A DNA stretch of 64,000 nt from Ilyonectria destructans (Eukaryota > Ascomycota > Sordariomycetes > Hypocreales > Nectriaceae). Location: assembly GCA_020740775.1 (NCBI GenBank), contig JAHEWK010000002.1:310001-374000 (forward strand), written 5' to 3'. The notes under the pieces were generated by a model, which was not told the DNA's origin, did no database searches, and saw nothing but the letters and a program-made list of their open reading frames with translations. The first letter of the stretch is position 1; each line of letters starts with the position of its first letter. The translations under genes were made by a program, and so were the position numbers. Shown piece after piece: positions 1-12,981 of this stretch.

Positions 1-363
1 ATCATGCCGCGGGGCTACGGTTTCCATCGTGCTACGTGTAGCAAGAGCTTCCCGGCCGGCCGGGAAGCCCGATATAAACACTGTCGCGTGACCGGATATT
101 CTCTGCCTCGATTCGAATGCGAGACCTGCCCGAGATGGTTGAATAATTAACCATCATCTGGTCAGAACATGAATGAAACCAGAGTGGGCATGTCCAGCAA
201 AGACCAGTTGCGATGCGCGCGATTCATGGTACACATGAGAAGCCGATCTACAAGGCGAGAAGGGCTTACACGGAGCAGACTTTCTCCAGAGACATATGAA
301 TCAATAATCGTATGTGGATAAAGACCATGGCGACCCGTTATGGTCGCCGTTTTGGATTTATAG
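1..363. other. Intergenic, no gene seen
   Basis: No reading frame here has recognisable coding character. The stretch lies downstream of the minus-strand rhodopsin-domain gene and should hold its 3' untranslated region. Nothing else is seen. Confidence 0.5.
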
Positions 364-1534
364 TCATAATGCGTCATATGTAGCAGATGCCTGTTGCTCA
401 AGCTCGCCGCCTCCCTCCCGCCTTGGAATTGGAGTTCTGCTCGATGCGGTCACCCTAGAATCTATCAAGGATCCGCTAGCCATCCAGCGCAGAAGAGGCC
501 GTAAAGCAGCAGCAGATCCGGCACTCAGACCTATCCCTAATTCAACAACGGACCACAGGACGATATTAGCGACGCCATCTGCAATTTCGTTAGCCGTTTG
601 TGGACCCTTTACAGGAAGATACGCACGGAGGTAGTTAGTCTTCTGGTTATAGTTACGGAAATATTTTATGCGAATGATGGTCGCAGTACTGGCACTGTCC
701 AAGACGAACATGTCAACCTAAGGCTTGCGTTCTTGGTCTCAAATTTACCTACAAAACTCCGAAACTGAGCATGCAAACAATGGGAGCTTTGACTTTCCAT
801 TTTAAATTGAGAGTCCAAAGGAGCCCAGTAGCAAGAAGAACACACGAGAAATCAGTCAGAATAGAAGTCGCCGAGAGGAAATAACTGGCTCCGATAATGA
901 CCGATGTCGAGGCGCAGTGACCGGCGGATGGATCCCAGTGGGCCGAGATTGGCTTGCAGACAGACAATATAATAATAAATGCTGTGATTGCTCCAATTGA
1001 GCTGATTGTTATGACGGCGTAGGCAAGATAAGTGACTGTGATCGTGTTGCTTAATCGGACCAGAGTGACACATATGCTGCCTTTAATGAAGATGCTATCA
1101 AGACAGTATAATACCTGAGCTATCAGGAGGGACTGTACAAATATGTTAGCTTAAGTATCGTAGAGATGTCAAATATAGACAATGAAATTTCGGGCACAAT
1201 AACCTTGCGTGCAATAACAATATTTTCATTTGTCAAGTATTGGTCGAGAGTGCCAAAGCCATTATAAGAGCCAATAATAATGGCAATGCAGGTTCCAATG
1301 TATAGGATCTATTACGCCACTATTAGGGTGGATTCTAATTCTTAGAATAATGAGTCTTGTGAGAACACTGCTTACCTGCCCAATAAGAATTAACCAGTCG
1401 TCCAAGCCAAAATATCTGATCGAAAAGCGAATCCAGCATCGCAGAGAGATAATAACACTTGACAGACACAGTAAAAAGATAGTCACGAATCTGAGCGACG
1501 TAGATTGATCGAAAGCCATATCAGAAACCGACAC
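364..1534 (-). CDS. SAT4/rhodopsin-domain integral membrane protein (four exons, about 324 aa)
   Basis: Fungal rhodopsin-domain (SAT4, PTH11-like) multi-pass membrane protein; members are putative receptors or sensors of unknown ligand. My model joins exons 1534-1376, 1308-1204, 1132-753 and 694-364, each bounded by GT-AG and kept in frame, giving about 324 residues. Family landmarks run in order: RxxxRYFGLDDWLILIGQ near residue 40-53, GSYNGFGT with a following LT, an AQVLYCLDSIFIK segment, the CKPISAHWD loop with a later GHC, ILTDFSCVLLATGLLW, the FASTATIIRIKY segment, and a C-terminal VELGIGLSAGS...LRPLL block. The introns have plausible branch sites (gctaac in intron 2, ttgac in intron 3). 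The start is the first ATG before a hydrophobic helix; an upstream exon cannot be excluded. The gene looks intact although the region is AT-richer than neighbours. Confidence 0.78.
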
Positions 1535-3020
1535 GTTTCACAGGAGCCACAACATGAAAATATTACTTACGGATGCGAGATAGCCTCGGCGTCAGCGGCA
1601 GCAAATATATTTGCCCGCGTAGCCAACAGGTGGGTTACATTGAATTTGAGTTTGATCAAAATTGCCATCCACCTCTCGGCGAAATGATTGGCCGGAGTTT
1701 TCCGAAGGCCAAATCAGAATGCGCCGCTGCCTTTCTTCTCCTGCCACATGCGTCATCGGGGCCGACGTTAGAAGGTTCTAAAGGCTGATGGCGGTCCAGG
1801 ACCGAACAACCACAGGCAGGCTTTTGGGCTACCAGCCAAGATTTTGGAGTCTTGGCCGATGACATGGCATTGGATCGAAGCTTGAAGGTTGATGTTGGGG
1901 GGTGAGGGGCCTGGTCGAGCAGTGTCCCAAGAGGCTGATGAATTCGTAGAAATTGAGATTAGCTATCGGGGTCAAGAACCAGTCGTTGGAAATGGACGGC
2001 GCGTTATTGGATTATGTGACCAGGATGGTGAGTCCTCTTCGAAACCAGTGCAGCGATGGAGGTGACATCCGAACTGTTGGGTATTGGCGGATCGGAGTTT
2101 GCCAGTGAAAAGGTCAAAGAAAGGAAATACTAGGCCTATCTGTGGCAGATAAGGGAAGTATTTCAATAATGAGGCGAGACTGAAATAGAAGAGAAGTCAA
2201 TAACGTGCAACTAGGATGCAATTGGAATTTTGGTAATCTACCTGATACACATCTATCAGCTATGCCTGACTAAATGCAGGAGACAGGAGTAATTGAAGGG
2301 TCGCTCACCTCTTCCATACCATAGCTTTGGAAAAACTAACCAACCTTAGTATTAGAACCAACTAGTTGGTCGTCCAACGCACCTCCATGGCATTCTCGAG
2401 TCACGTACCCTATTCTCGACTTACGCTGGAAGCATCTCTCTGTCTTCTTGTTTGCCGCCATATTGCTGGGTTTGTTAGTTGTACGTCGCTCTGGCCCGGG
2501 TCCCCGCCGATTCGTCTCTGTTGAACCAAGAGTCCCATATTATGCTTGTGGAAGATACATGCATCAAGCCACAGGATGACCCCATCGACACCACCAAGGA
2601 AAGTTCCAGCGAAGCTACTGTAGTCGATTCCAAGACAAGGATTGGGAAGCGAGTCCTTACTTGCCTCGCCCAAGAGCCAAAAATGCCGCTTTTCTTGGAT
2701 TTCGACTCTGGATTTATGGCGTTTCTTCTTGGCTGGGTGAAATGACTCAAGCATCGCGTCGAACACTGACGCCACCCCCGCATTCCCCAGACCCCAGAAA
2801 CGAGCCGCTGGATGTCTGTGGCCCATGTGGACCGACTAATTAATTTTATGCAACGGATTAGTAGCCCCCCGGTTTAACACGAGGTAACAAGCGACCCTTT
2901 ACGTGTTGCCTGCAGGCTGCCGACACACCCTAAAAGCAACAGAGTTCCCACCATCTGACGTTCTCATTTTGAGACCTCATGCCACTCATTTTCCATCACA
3001 ATCTGGCAAAAGTGGCCGAG
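1535..3020. other. Intergenic, no convincing gene
   Basis: About 1.5 kb between the divergent rhodopsin-domain gene (-) and the DUF7703-like gene (+). Open frames exist on both strands at 2410-2826, but they overlap each other, show no family motif and contain no paired splice sites that extend them. The stretch probably holds the two promoters. Nothing else is recognised. Confidence 0.5.
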
Positions 3021-4178
3021 ATGACCGGCATATCGGGCGTGTCGAGCACCTCCACAGGCAGCTTTGCTCGGGGGGCTCGAAGCACTTATAACCGCCAAGA
3101 TGTCATGGTCATAGTATGGGCACCCTACTTCTGAAATATCGCCGATTCTCTGACATGTCTGCCGCAGGTCTGTTCGACGTTGGCCTTGTACAATGCCTTC
3201 GAGCTCCTCGCCCTTATCTTTATGACCTTTAAACGACACAATAGCCTCTACTTTTGGAGCATTTTCCTTACATCCTTTGGCGTCATTCCATACTGCGTCG
3301 GTTGGTTCATTGTTCATTTCGAACTTACACATGACTGGGTTGGTATGATTATTGATACAGTTGGATGGATTCTTTTAGTATCAGGCCAATCTGTGGTTCT
3401 CTATTCACGGCTACACCTAGTTCTCAACGACCGCAAGATACTCCGCACCGTATTCTGGATAATTATTGCGAATGGTGTTATTTGGCATACCTCAATCACC
3501 GTGCTTTTATTCGGGTCCAGTTACAGCCCCGCACAAAACCGAGCTGGATTCAACTCCGTCTTTAACATCCTGGAAAAGGTTCAAATGACCTGTTTCTGTC
3601 TCCAGGAGTTCACTCTATCCGGTCTCTACATCTGGAAGACATGGGATATCCTCAAGACGGCTTTCGGCAGCACACGGCGATTCATGTGGCATCTTTTTGC
3701 CATCAACGTCCTCATTGTGGTTATGGATATTGCACTTCTTGCCATAGAATATAAGAGCTTATTCCTCTGGGAGCAAGGAGTCAAAGTTGTTACTTACTCT
3801 ATCAAGCTCAAGCTCGAATTCGCTGTATTGGGCGAGCTTATTGAGTTCGTTCAGCATCGGGGTGGGACCGGTTCTGGTGGACAATCGAACCGTAATACAG
3901 CTGCATTCGTGGAGCTGTCTGGTAGTCGGTCCCAAGCAGGGGATATGAAAAGGCACTCTATTACGACTAGGCCGGAAGCAATCCACATGGAAGACGTGAA
4001 GTCCAGCACATCGGTTACCACCACAACCTTACAGGCATCACCACATCCATCGCGGGGACAGGACGAGATTAGGGTCACCACAAAGATAGATGTGGAAAGC
4101 AGCGTATTGGATCGCGGGGATAATGATAGCACAGACCAGCTTTATGATAGTGCCATCCAAGAGATCTCAAGGTCGTAG
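3021..4178 (+). CDS. DUF7703-like seven-helix membrane protein (two exons, 367 aa)
   Basis: Putative integral membrane protein of a fungus-specific family that I recognise as DUF7703-like; function unknown. Exon 1 is 3021-3113 and exon 2 is 3168-4178; the intron starts gtatgg and ends gccgcag, phase 0, and joins QDVMVI to VCSTLALYNAFELL. The N-terminus (about 25 residues) is Ser/Thr-rich. Residues about 30-255 hold roughly seven hydrophobic helices, including LYNAFELLALIFMTF, LTSFGVIPYCVGWF, the GWILLVSGQSVVLYSRLHLV segment, and KLKLEFAVLGELIEFV as the last helix. The C-terminal 110 residues are hydrophilic, Ser/Thr-rich and probably cytoplasmic. No lesions are seen. The topology could also suggest a GPCR-like receptor, but no GPCR signature is present. 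Confidence 0.82.
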
Positions 4179-4825
4179 TGGTGTAATTATGCATGGTATG
4201 AATATTTATTTCCTACTTGAGAAAGTACCGTTAATGACAACATAAAGAGAAACTGCTCCATAAGGAGACCAGGCTAAATTATATAATGCAGCTAGCTTCT
4301 AGACTGTATTAAAAGGCTACATCCTCCAGCCCAAAACCGCAAAAAGCCTATACTACACATACCGCACCACATGCAACCCCAAATACCAGAAGATAGCTTA
4401 GATAGACTTCTAGCACATCCAGCGAACATGCTGTGCTGGCAGCGCCTACGCGCACCCGCACAACGTGACCAAACCTGATGGTGGAGGCCACGGCGACTTC
4501 ACATATAGTTTCTGGCTGGCTGAGTCGCTGAAGTGCTTATATATGATTTTTGCAACTGATTCGATCGTCCGGGTGCAAGCTGACATTTCAAATGGGTTGT
4601 ATTTAACACCGAGGCGCAACCGACCAAGATACGTGGGTGAAGGGTGAATGGAGACGAGGGCCAGAGATATGTATGCACCAGTATAGATTTTGTAATGGAT
4701 GGTGTATCATGCTTTCTCTGAACCTGCTCATTTTTGCGAATTATTCCGGGTATCAGAGATGCTCAATCCGATTAAATTCATCTCTCATTGTCAATTTATC
4801 GTTAATATCTCGACCTCCAACCATC
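4179..4825. other. Intergenic between convergent genes
   Basis: 3' flanks of the DUF7703-like gene (+) and the HET pseudogene (-). Short open frames at 4465-4870 have no recognisable motif. Nothing else is seen. Confidence 0.5.
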
Positions 4826-6103
4826 CTACAAGGAAAACCATTGTCGATCCAGTGTGATCAATCGATATGAACAATATGCCGCCACTATCAGTACGAATAA
4901 TAAACCGTCGATAAAACGTTTCTTCATTCTCCTTGCCTGACGCTCTGTCAAACTTGTACGGTCTGGTTCGATGTCGTCCAAAGCTAACCCTTGTAACTGT
5001 TCCATTTCATCATGAATACCCAGAACGACCAGAATTTCGGTAGAGGAATCAAAGACTAGGTAGTCGAAATTCCTAGCCCGACGTATAAGCCTTTGTCGCT
5101 CCACCACTGACTCTACTCCGAGTCCCAGGAAAAGCTCCGTGGATTCCGTCGTTATCGGTTCCAGACAAGACCTAGCACCTGCTTGAAATCGCATCAAATG
5201 TGACAGGGTAATGATGAGTACATGGTCTTCGCTGATGTTGTAGTCTGGGAAAACAATGCCTAGTGCACATCGCTCATCGGCTGGAATCAGTCCCATAAGG
5301 GAGAAGACCCTGTCTCTTGGGTCCTTGCATTTTGAGCTGTGATGATCCACTAGGACGTCGTAGAGTGGCTGCAAGATCTCTGAGTGTTTATCGACATGGC
5401 GTCCCATGACCAGTGGCAAAGCCTTCAAGGCACTTCCTCTGTCATCTCTGCCGTTGAATTGATCCATGTCTTCAAACTCATCGGCGTCAATTTCGTCACA
5501 CAACATTGATTTGAAATCGATCCAGTTCATTCCGTTGTTGCTGCAGTACAACATGACATCTTGTCCAAGCAAGAATTCTTAGATGACCCAGAAACGAGAC
5601 CAGTACGGTCGATTTGCAACATCTGTTATGGAGTCCCGGAAATCAAATCCGTCAGACTCCATCGTTCTGGCTGGCACGTGCCTGGGCATTTGGTCCTTGG
5701 GATGCTCGGGCAATGGTATTAGGCCTAACCAAACAGAGACGAAGCTGGCATGTTTATAAGTTTCGTCCATAAGAGAGATTTGGGCATTCCGTTCCGTAGT
5801 GTCGGTCTGGTTGATGCATATTGCATCTACCCAGAGGTATTCCACGCTTGCCCTCTGAGCATGCCTGCCCACATAGTGCAAGCATGACCATAAATTAAGC
5901 CTAACGGAAAAAATCAGACCGTCTAAGTAGATAATTTGTGAAGGTGTGTCGTCGCCCCAAGTGTATGAAACGGCTGTGTACTGAGGGGCGGCCGTTCTTG
6001 GGACCGTCAAGGTGCGGAAACAGAGGACCTCGTGGCTCAAAAGAATGGGTTGGAGTAGCCTGAGCTCATTTCGCCCCAGGATCTGCCGGTATTCGAAGCT
6101 CAT
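4826..6103 (-). pseudogene. HET-domain (heterokaryon incompatibility) gene with one in-frame stop
   Basis: HET proteins trigger programmed cell death after fusion of genetically different hyphae. The single-exon frame runs 425 codons from 6103 to 4826 and is open except for one TAA at 5581-5579 (codon 175). Upstream are the HET blocks YTAVSYTWGDD (residues 42-52), WVDAICINQTD (91-101) and PYWSRFWVI just before the stop; downstream the frame resumes at once with EFLLGQDV. The family consensus at this point is W-(I/V)-x-Q-E, so the stop replaces the conserved Gln: CAA became TAA, a CpA to TpA change. The second half has the usual CKDPRDRVFSLMGL motif (near residue 255) and ends in a hydrophobic helix about 15 residues before the C-terminus. 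It would be a normal HET protein but for this codon; readthrough or a sequencing error are the alternatives. Confidence 0.88.
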
Positions 6104-6461
6104 TACTTGTAGATACGTGTGATCTGGGGGCAGTTGGTCAGGGGAGAGTCAATGAGCTTGAGGCTTCAGAGAAGAGCAGGACGTGGGCGTCGGTGCAAAT
6201 GAAGAAAAGTTAGAATGGCATTCCTGGTCCATCTTTGGTTGGGCATCTACATGCCTGTCATGTAATGATGTGACTGCGTTTGAATCGGAGTATGACGTCT
6301 CTGTGACGTGTTTTAAGCCAGCCACTTACTCCTGCTTCGCCGACATTGCTGCCATAAAACTGCGATGTTGGTCTTCTACTGCGTAAGGACAAAGAACAAA
6401 TAAGCGACAAATAGCTCTGCTGCATCTGGAATTGTCTTGAGCTTGAAGCACTCGTACAGCA
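6104..6461. other. Divergent promoter region
   Basis: Lies between the 5' ends of the HET gene (-) and the 208-aa gene (+). It should contain both promoters, but no clear TATA box or operator was recognised. Confidence 0.45.
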
Positions 6462-7088
6462 ATGAGCAATTACGAAGGCATCCTTGAGTCGGCACTTGCG
6501 GACCACCGCAACACGGCAATCAACCTCCCAAAGGCAGCTGTCAACCAAATCATTCGACAAAGTTACCAAACCGACGAATCCTTTATAATTACACGAAGCC
6601 AGCTATGGGACATGGAAGACGAAAAGGCTCATCACCCAGATAAATACTTGCGTCACATCGTTCGGCCGGGCAGCTTAGAAATCTTTGATCACAGACGACA
6701 AGGCTCCCTGGAATTCTTCACTCGAATCTCAGATCAGAGGCTTTGGAAAAACCCGTCTAAATTTACGACAGTGATTGAGCATGTGGGCCTTGACCACGAG
6801 GCTCAGCGAGCCTTTTTTATCGGCGCTAGACATGCTGAAACACCTGATGGTCGGAACATCGTGGCGGGAGAGGACCAGCCTTTGTTCCATGTCGAGCACT
6901 CCGTGGAAGGCAGTGCTGATGCACCACTCAATGTGTGGCGAATTGTTCATCTCACGGACGGCATCGACAATGAGATGCTGAGTATTTTCCAGAAAATGGG
7001 GCAGAGTCCGTATCTTCGCGAGTTCGTCGAAGTTTATATTCAGGAGGATCTCGGCAAGAAGTTAATCCGGAAGGAAATCCCGATATGA
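6462..7088 (+). CDS. Hypothetical protein, 208 aa
   Basis: Uninterrupted single-exon frame with balanced amino-acid composition, clearly protein-like, but not a family I recognise. It has no signal peptide and no membrane helix. The middle (residues about 75-140) is charged and contains repeated aromatic/His positions (GSLEIFDHRRQGSLEFF, then HVGLDHEAQRAFFIGARH). The C-terminus is basic (KKLIRKEIPI). The ATG follows a short leader and is the first in frame. It is divergent from the HET gene, with about 360 bp between starts. It could be a NTF2-like or cupin-like small protein, but there is no motif to support this. Confidence 0.6.
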   Translation: MSNYEGILESALADHRNTAINLPKAAVNQIIRQSYQTDESFIITRSQLWDMEDEKAHHPDKYLRHIVRPGSLEIFDHRRQGSLEFFTRISDQRLWKNPSKFTTVIEHVGLDHEAQRAFFIGARHAETPDGRNIVAGEDQPLFHVEHSVEGSADAPLNVWRIVHLTDGIDNEMLSIFQKMGQSPYLREFVEVYIQEDLGKKLIRKEIPI

Positions 7089-7808
7089 AATTCGTTCAAA
7101 AGATCATTCTTCCCTCGCAGTCTATAAGCAGTGATGCTAGTGTGCGTGGCAGATGCACGGGGTCTGATAGCATTTAATCAGGATGAGTTACTATTGTTAC
7201 TTCTGTGACTTTCAGTGCGCCGTCCGGGAGGGATACAGTAGTGGACCCGATGGTCACCGTGTTGGATGTGACCCACGCAGAGGCGACAGACAACATGAAG
7301 CTGCTAACTTCGTCGATCTGGCATCGAGGAGAGCGGTCATGTAATCGTCCCCCAACAGCGTCACAGCATGTCAACTGTCCTCAATGTGAGTGCCAACCAT
7401 CTGAAACATAGCCCGCATTCTGCTCCGCTATTGGCCAATTACAATTCTGTGGCAGCCTCAGGTTTGCACCTGTCGCTGTCTCCATTCGTTGATCCCGTCC
7501 TGTCACATGTTAGATGAGCGCTCTAGATCATAGTCCATGTAACCGTGTGGCTGGAGAGTTACAATACCAATGCAAGCCTCACGGGCATAATGACGTTTCA
7601 TTTCTTGACCTGGGCAACGATGTACTGGCACCACCCGTCCGTCTATCACTTCTCAAGCCCACACCTATAATGCGAATAGGTTTGAGTATAAAATAAGAAC
7701 GTTCCTCTTGTGTCCTAGTTTGCTAAACCATGCCTACGAGCAACTTTGCGGTATCTAACAAAATTTCCCATTTAGCGTTATCGCTCCTTGCTTATTCCTC
7801 CTTCTACC
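7089..7808. other. Intergenic upstream of the decarboxylase gene
   Basis: 720 bp without a supported gene. It should contain the promoter of the downstream ThDP enzyme; a TATA-like element is listed separately. Confidence 0.5.
7687..7694 (+). promoter_or_regulatory. TATA box of the decarboxylase-like gene
   Basis: The sequence tataaaat lies 115-122 bp upstream of the ATG at 7809, followed by a pyrimidine-rich leader (cttcctcttgtgtcc, cctccttctaccatg). This is the usual arrangement for a strongly expressed filamentous-fungal gene. Assignment rests on position and sequence only. Confidence 0.5.
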
Positions 7809-10072
<2,264 letters not shown>

Positions 10073-10740
10073 CTAGCTTGCAAATACTCCATCATAGGGC
10101 CCCCGAGTAGGCCTAACTAGGGACCATTTCTTAGCCAAATCGAACCACACCGACTTCGAGTAGGTGTGTGACGAGCTGGCTGGCTCTTAACAGTAAACCG
10201 GGGATCGCGGGGTTCATGTTGGCAGTGGTATCAAGGCGTTGTCTCAGAGCGGGCTGGTGTCATGCCTGGTAATATTCAAACAAGTATTTGAGGTAATCAA
10301 CTGTTGTTGATATGAATGCGGTTGACGCCGCGGTTGCGGGAAGCTGCACGTTGTGCGTCAAGTTGTGTCAGCGTGCCTGTTAGTCAACCACTATAAATCA
10401 CCCGGTCGAGTCGTGACTGGTGTCGTTTGGCAAGAAGAGTTCTATCCTTCAGCCTCAATATTCCATCTGTTTTCAATGACTGATCCCCCCTTTTGCCAGC
10501 CAGTATCCTGACGGTTTAAGACTTTCGGAAGAGGTCGACCTCGAGGTTTATCTTGATGACCTTGCTATTGATGATGGTGACGACCGGGAGGAGGCGCGAG
10601 AATACATCTACCAGTAAATTGTAAATAACTGCTTTATAGAAGTTATTTAAATTCTCATAGTAAAGAAAACTACTACTGTAATGGGGCTTACAGTCCACAT
10701 AGAGTTTTAATGCAGTAGAGGCCAATAGCTAGCTTAGTAT
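10073..10740. other. Intergenic with an orphan promoter
   Basis: Normal-composition DNA downstream of the decarboxylase gene. It contains a promoter-like block (see separate entry) whose ATG opens only a very short frame before the AT-rich relic begins near 10740. Confidence 0.45.
10392..10478 (+). promoter_or_regulatory. Orphan promoter: TATA box, pyrimidine-rich leader and ATG
   Basis: A TATA box (tataaat, 10392-10398) is followed by a leader rich in C and T and by an ATG at 10476 that opens only a few codons (MTDPPF...). The arrangement is that of a fungal gene start, but no gene follows; AT-rich relic DNA begins about 260 bp further on. I infer the promoter of a gene that was cut by a repeat insertion. 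It could also be a chance match. Confidence 0.35.
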
Positions 10741-12000
10741 GGCCCTGCTTAAGGCGTCTAGTCTGCCCGAGAAATTAAAATGATACGCTTTTTCCTTCTT
10801 TTATACGAAGCAATACCTTTTGTCGTATTGCACTTGTTACACTATAGCTGTTGCAGCAGCTCTTATTGATAATTTCCTATTCTTTCTCTTTAGAGATATC
10901 AGAAGGCAGTATATCTATTGCTTTCTATATCTTAAGTCCCTAGGTGACAGCTGAATTATTACTTTCTTTTGTTTTTCTGTCTTCTTTAGCTTCTACCTTA
11001 TGGATGGGTGTGGTCTGCACTCTAGAATGCTCCCACTAATAAAATATATTATATTTCTAATTTTAATTAATTAAAATTAAAATTAAATAGCTCTTTCTTC
11101 TATATATATATATATTGAGAAATTAATTCCTCTAGTTAAAAATCTCCTCTTTTATAGACTTAAGTATAAATATATTTAAATTAGAATCTATTTACCTTTA
11201 TAGCTTAAAGTAGTTATATTTGCAATATCTAATTTTATTACAGTAAAAATAGCAGCAGTAAAGCTTTCTATCTATATTAACTGTATTAATCTGTATTATA
11301 TTATCAGCTTAGTATAAAATATTATTATTAGTAGGTTTATTAGGTTAGTAGTTTCTAAAAACTCTATTAAATTCCTTTATTAGAACTATAAAGGCATCAA
11401 ATTAACTTCCGGCAATTCATATAATTACAAGTTCTTTCCCCTTCTGTTGCTGCTATATAACCAAGCGAAGACCAGTATGTTATTGCTTATCGAGCTCTCC
11501 AATACTGTGCGCAGGGCTCTCTAATTGCGGGTCCGTTAATTGTAAATAACCAGGCGGGGGATTTATTGCAATGCTCAAGCTGGTCGGGCGCAGGCAAAAT
11601 TTGGCGGCAAGCATCCATTGTAAGAATCTTACTCCTGTGTAGGGTCTGGCATAAGAGGAACTTAATAAATATAATAAGCTAGCCCTTAGGCGGCTGCAGG
11701 AAGATGCTAGAATAAGGTTATTACTAAAGTTAGAAGAAGAAGAAAGAAGATAACCTCTCTCTATCTATTAGAGCTAAATACCTGGTAGGCTGCTAACTAA
11801 TTCTAGCAGCTAAGTTTTATTGTCTCTAGAAGATAATATTGTTATCTAGCTTAGGCTGAAGTAAAGCTTTAGACTATAATAATAATTATTAAAAGAAAAA
11901 TTAGCTTTTTAATAATAGAAGACATTTCTTTTATATTTTATTATTTAAAATAAAATTATTATCTTAAGGTTATTACTTTAGCAGCAGAAAAAAGTTAATA
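10741..12000. repeat. AT-rich RIP-degraded repeat relic
   Basis: Composition drops abruptly to A/T with dense TA steps, few CA or CG steps and stops in all frames, like the large block at 31.4-57.2 kb. A short higher-GC island (about 11430-11650) interrupts it. I cannot assign it to a family by eye. The abrupt edges and the RIP-like composition are the only evidence for a repeat. Confidence 0.6.
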
Positions 12001-12005
12001 GCTAA

Positions 12006-12272
12006 TGTCACATTTCGGGGTCATATCCTAGACAACGTGACTTTCCTTGCTTTCCCCTCTTATCTCAGCCCACATCGCCGGCCCTATGACCACGATCCCG
12101 GTCCCCGGGACCCACAGGGCCCCGGCCCCTGTGCGGCGGCGACGGACTGCCGCCTCCGGCAGCAGCCGTCTTCATCATGTATAAAAGACGGGCTCTAGGC
12201 CCGTCCCTTAGCTAGAAATCAAGAGCTTCTCGCACATATGATCATTTCCATCCACTAGATGCAACAGCTAAC
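12006..12272 (+). repeat. Possible solo LTR
   Basis: A GC-rich 0.27-kb block starts TGTCACATTTCGGGG and ends GCTAACA, so it has TG...CA ends with a short imperfect inverted repeat (TGT...ACA). Inside is a TATA box (tataaaag at about 12180) with a G/C-rich hairpin-like sequence (acgggctctaggcccgt) directly after it and an apparent leader, as in many LTRs. Flanks are gctaa and cctaa, a 4-of-5 match only. No second copy is in the window, so this is a suggestion. Confidence 0.3.
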
Positions 12273-12981
12273 ACCTAAATTATCTGCTATTCCTTAGAGG
12301 GTTCACAGAAAAACATTATACAGGCGTCTTGCTTAGTCGGCCCGAAGCTGCACCAGACTATACGTATATAGTCGGATTGATCTGAGGCTTATATCTCCTA
12401 ATAGGAAAGTATCTAATCGGATGCTCTATCGGGTCGGCCGCAGGAAATAATAGTGGCAAGGCGTTGATAAGGCCTGCAGCAGCCCGTCAATTGGCGCAGT
12501 AGAAGACTGAGGTCGGATGAGGATTGCGACTGCGGTCAAATAAAATAGTATAGTAAAAATCTCTTATCATCGCTGCGTCCCCGGTACTTGGCGGAAAATT
12601 TGTCGTTGGCTGCATCACAATAATCTCTACAGTACAGTCCTCACAACTTGTTATCGATTGCATTTCCTTGCAGCAAGCACGAAGTCCGTGCGAACTCCGA
12701 ATTGTAGCGCTATCAAGAAAAATGTTTGCCTGTCTTTGCAATCGCTCTTCGCTAAGCTGACCAGCGGTGTTCTACAGAACATACTGTAGCAAAAGGCCGT
12801 CAGCTTCTCTCTTGTGAGTGGGTGTGTTTAATTTAGCGTGTCATACCGTATCGTGTGGACCAATTGTGGGGAGTGGATTGGCGTCGAGGAGTGGAAGAGC
12901 TGGGGTGACAGCGACGGTTGTTTAAAGATTTAAGGAATTGAATTGTATCCAAATTGCCAGTCTAAAAATACAGTGATTGTC
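12273..12981. other. Intergenic, no convincing gene
   Basis: Downstream of the FAD oxidase gene (-). An 84-codon minus-strand frame at 12487-12741 has no homology I recognise and no splice continuation. Nothing else is seen. Confidence 0.45.

Noticed and set aside
2410..2826. Overlapping open frames on both strands upstream of the DUF7703-like gene
   Set aside because: No motif, no splice continuation, and the two strands cannot both be coding; most likely chance frames in normal-GC DNA.
12487..12741. 84-codon minus-strand frame
   Set aside because: No recognisable domain and no neighbouring exon.
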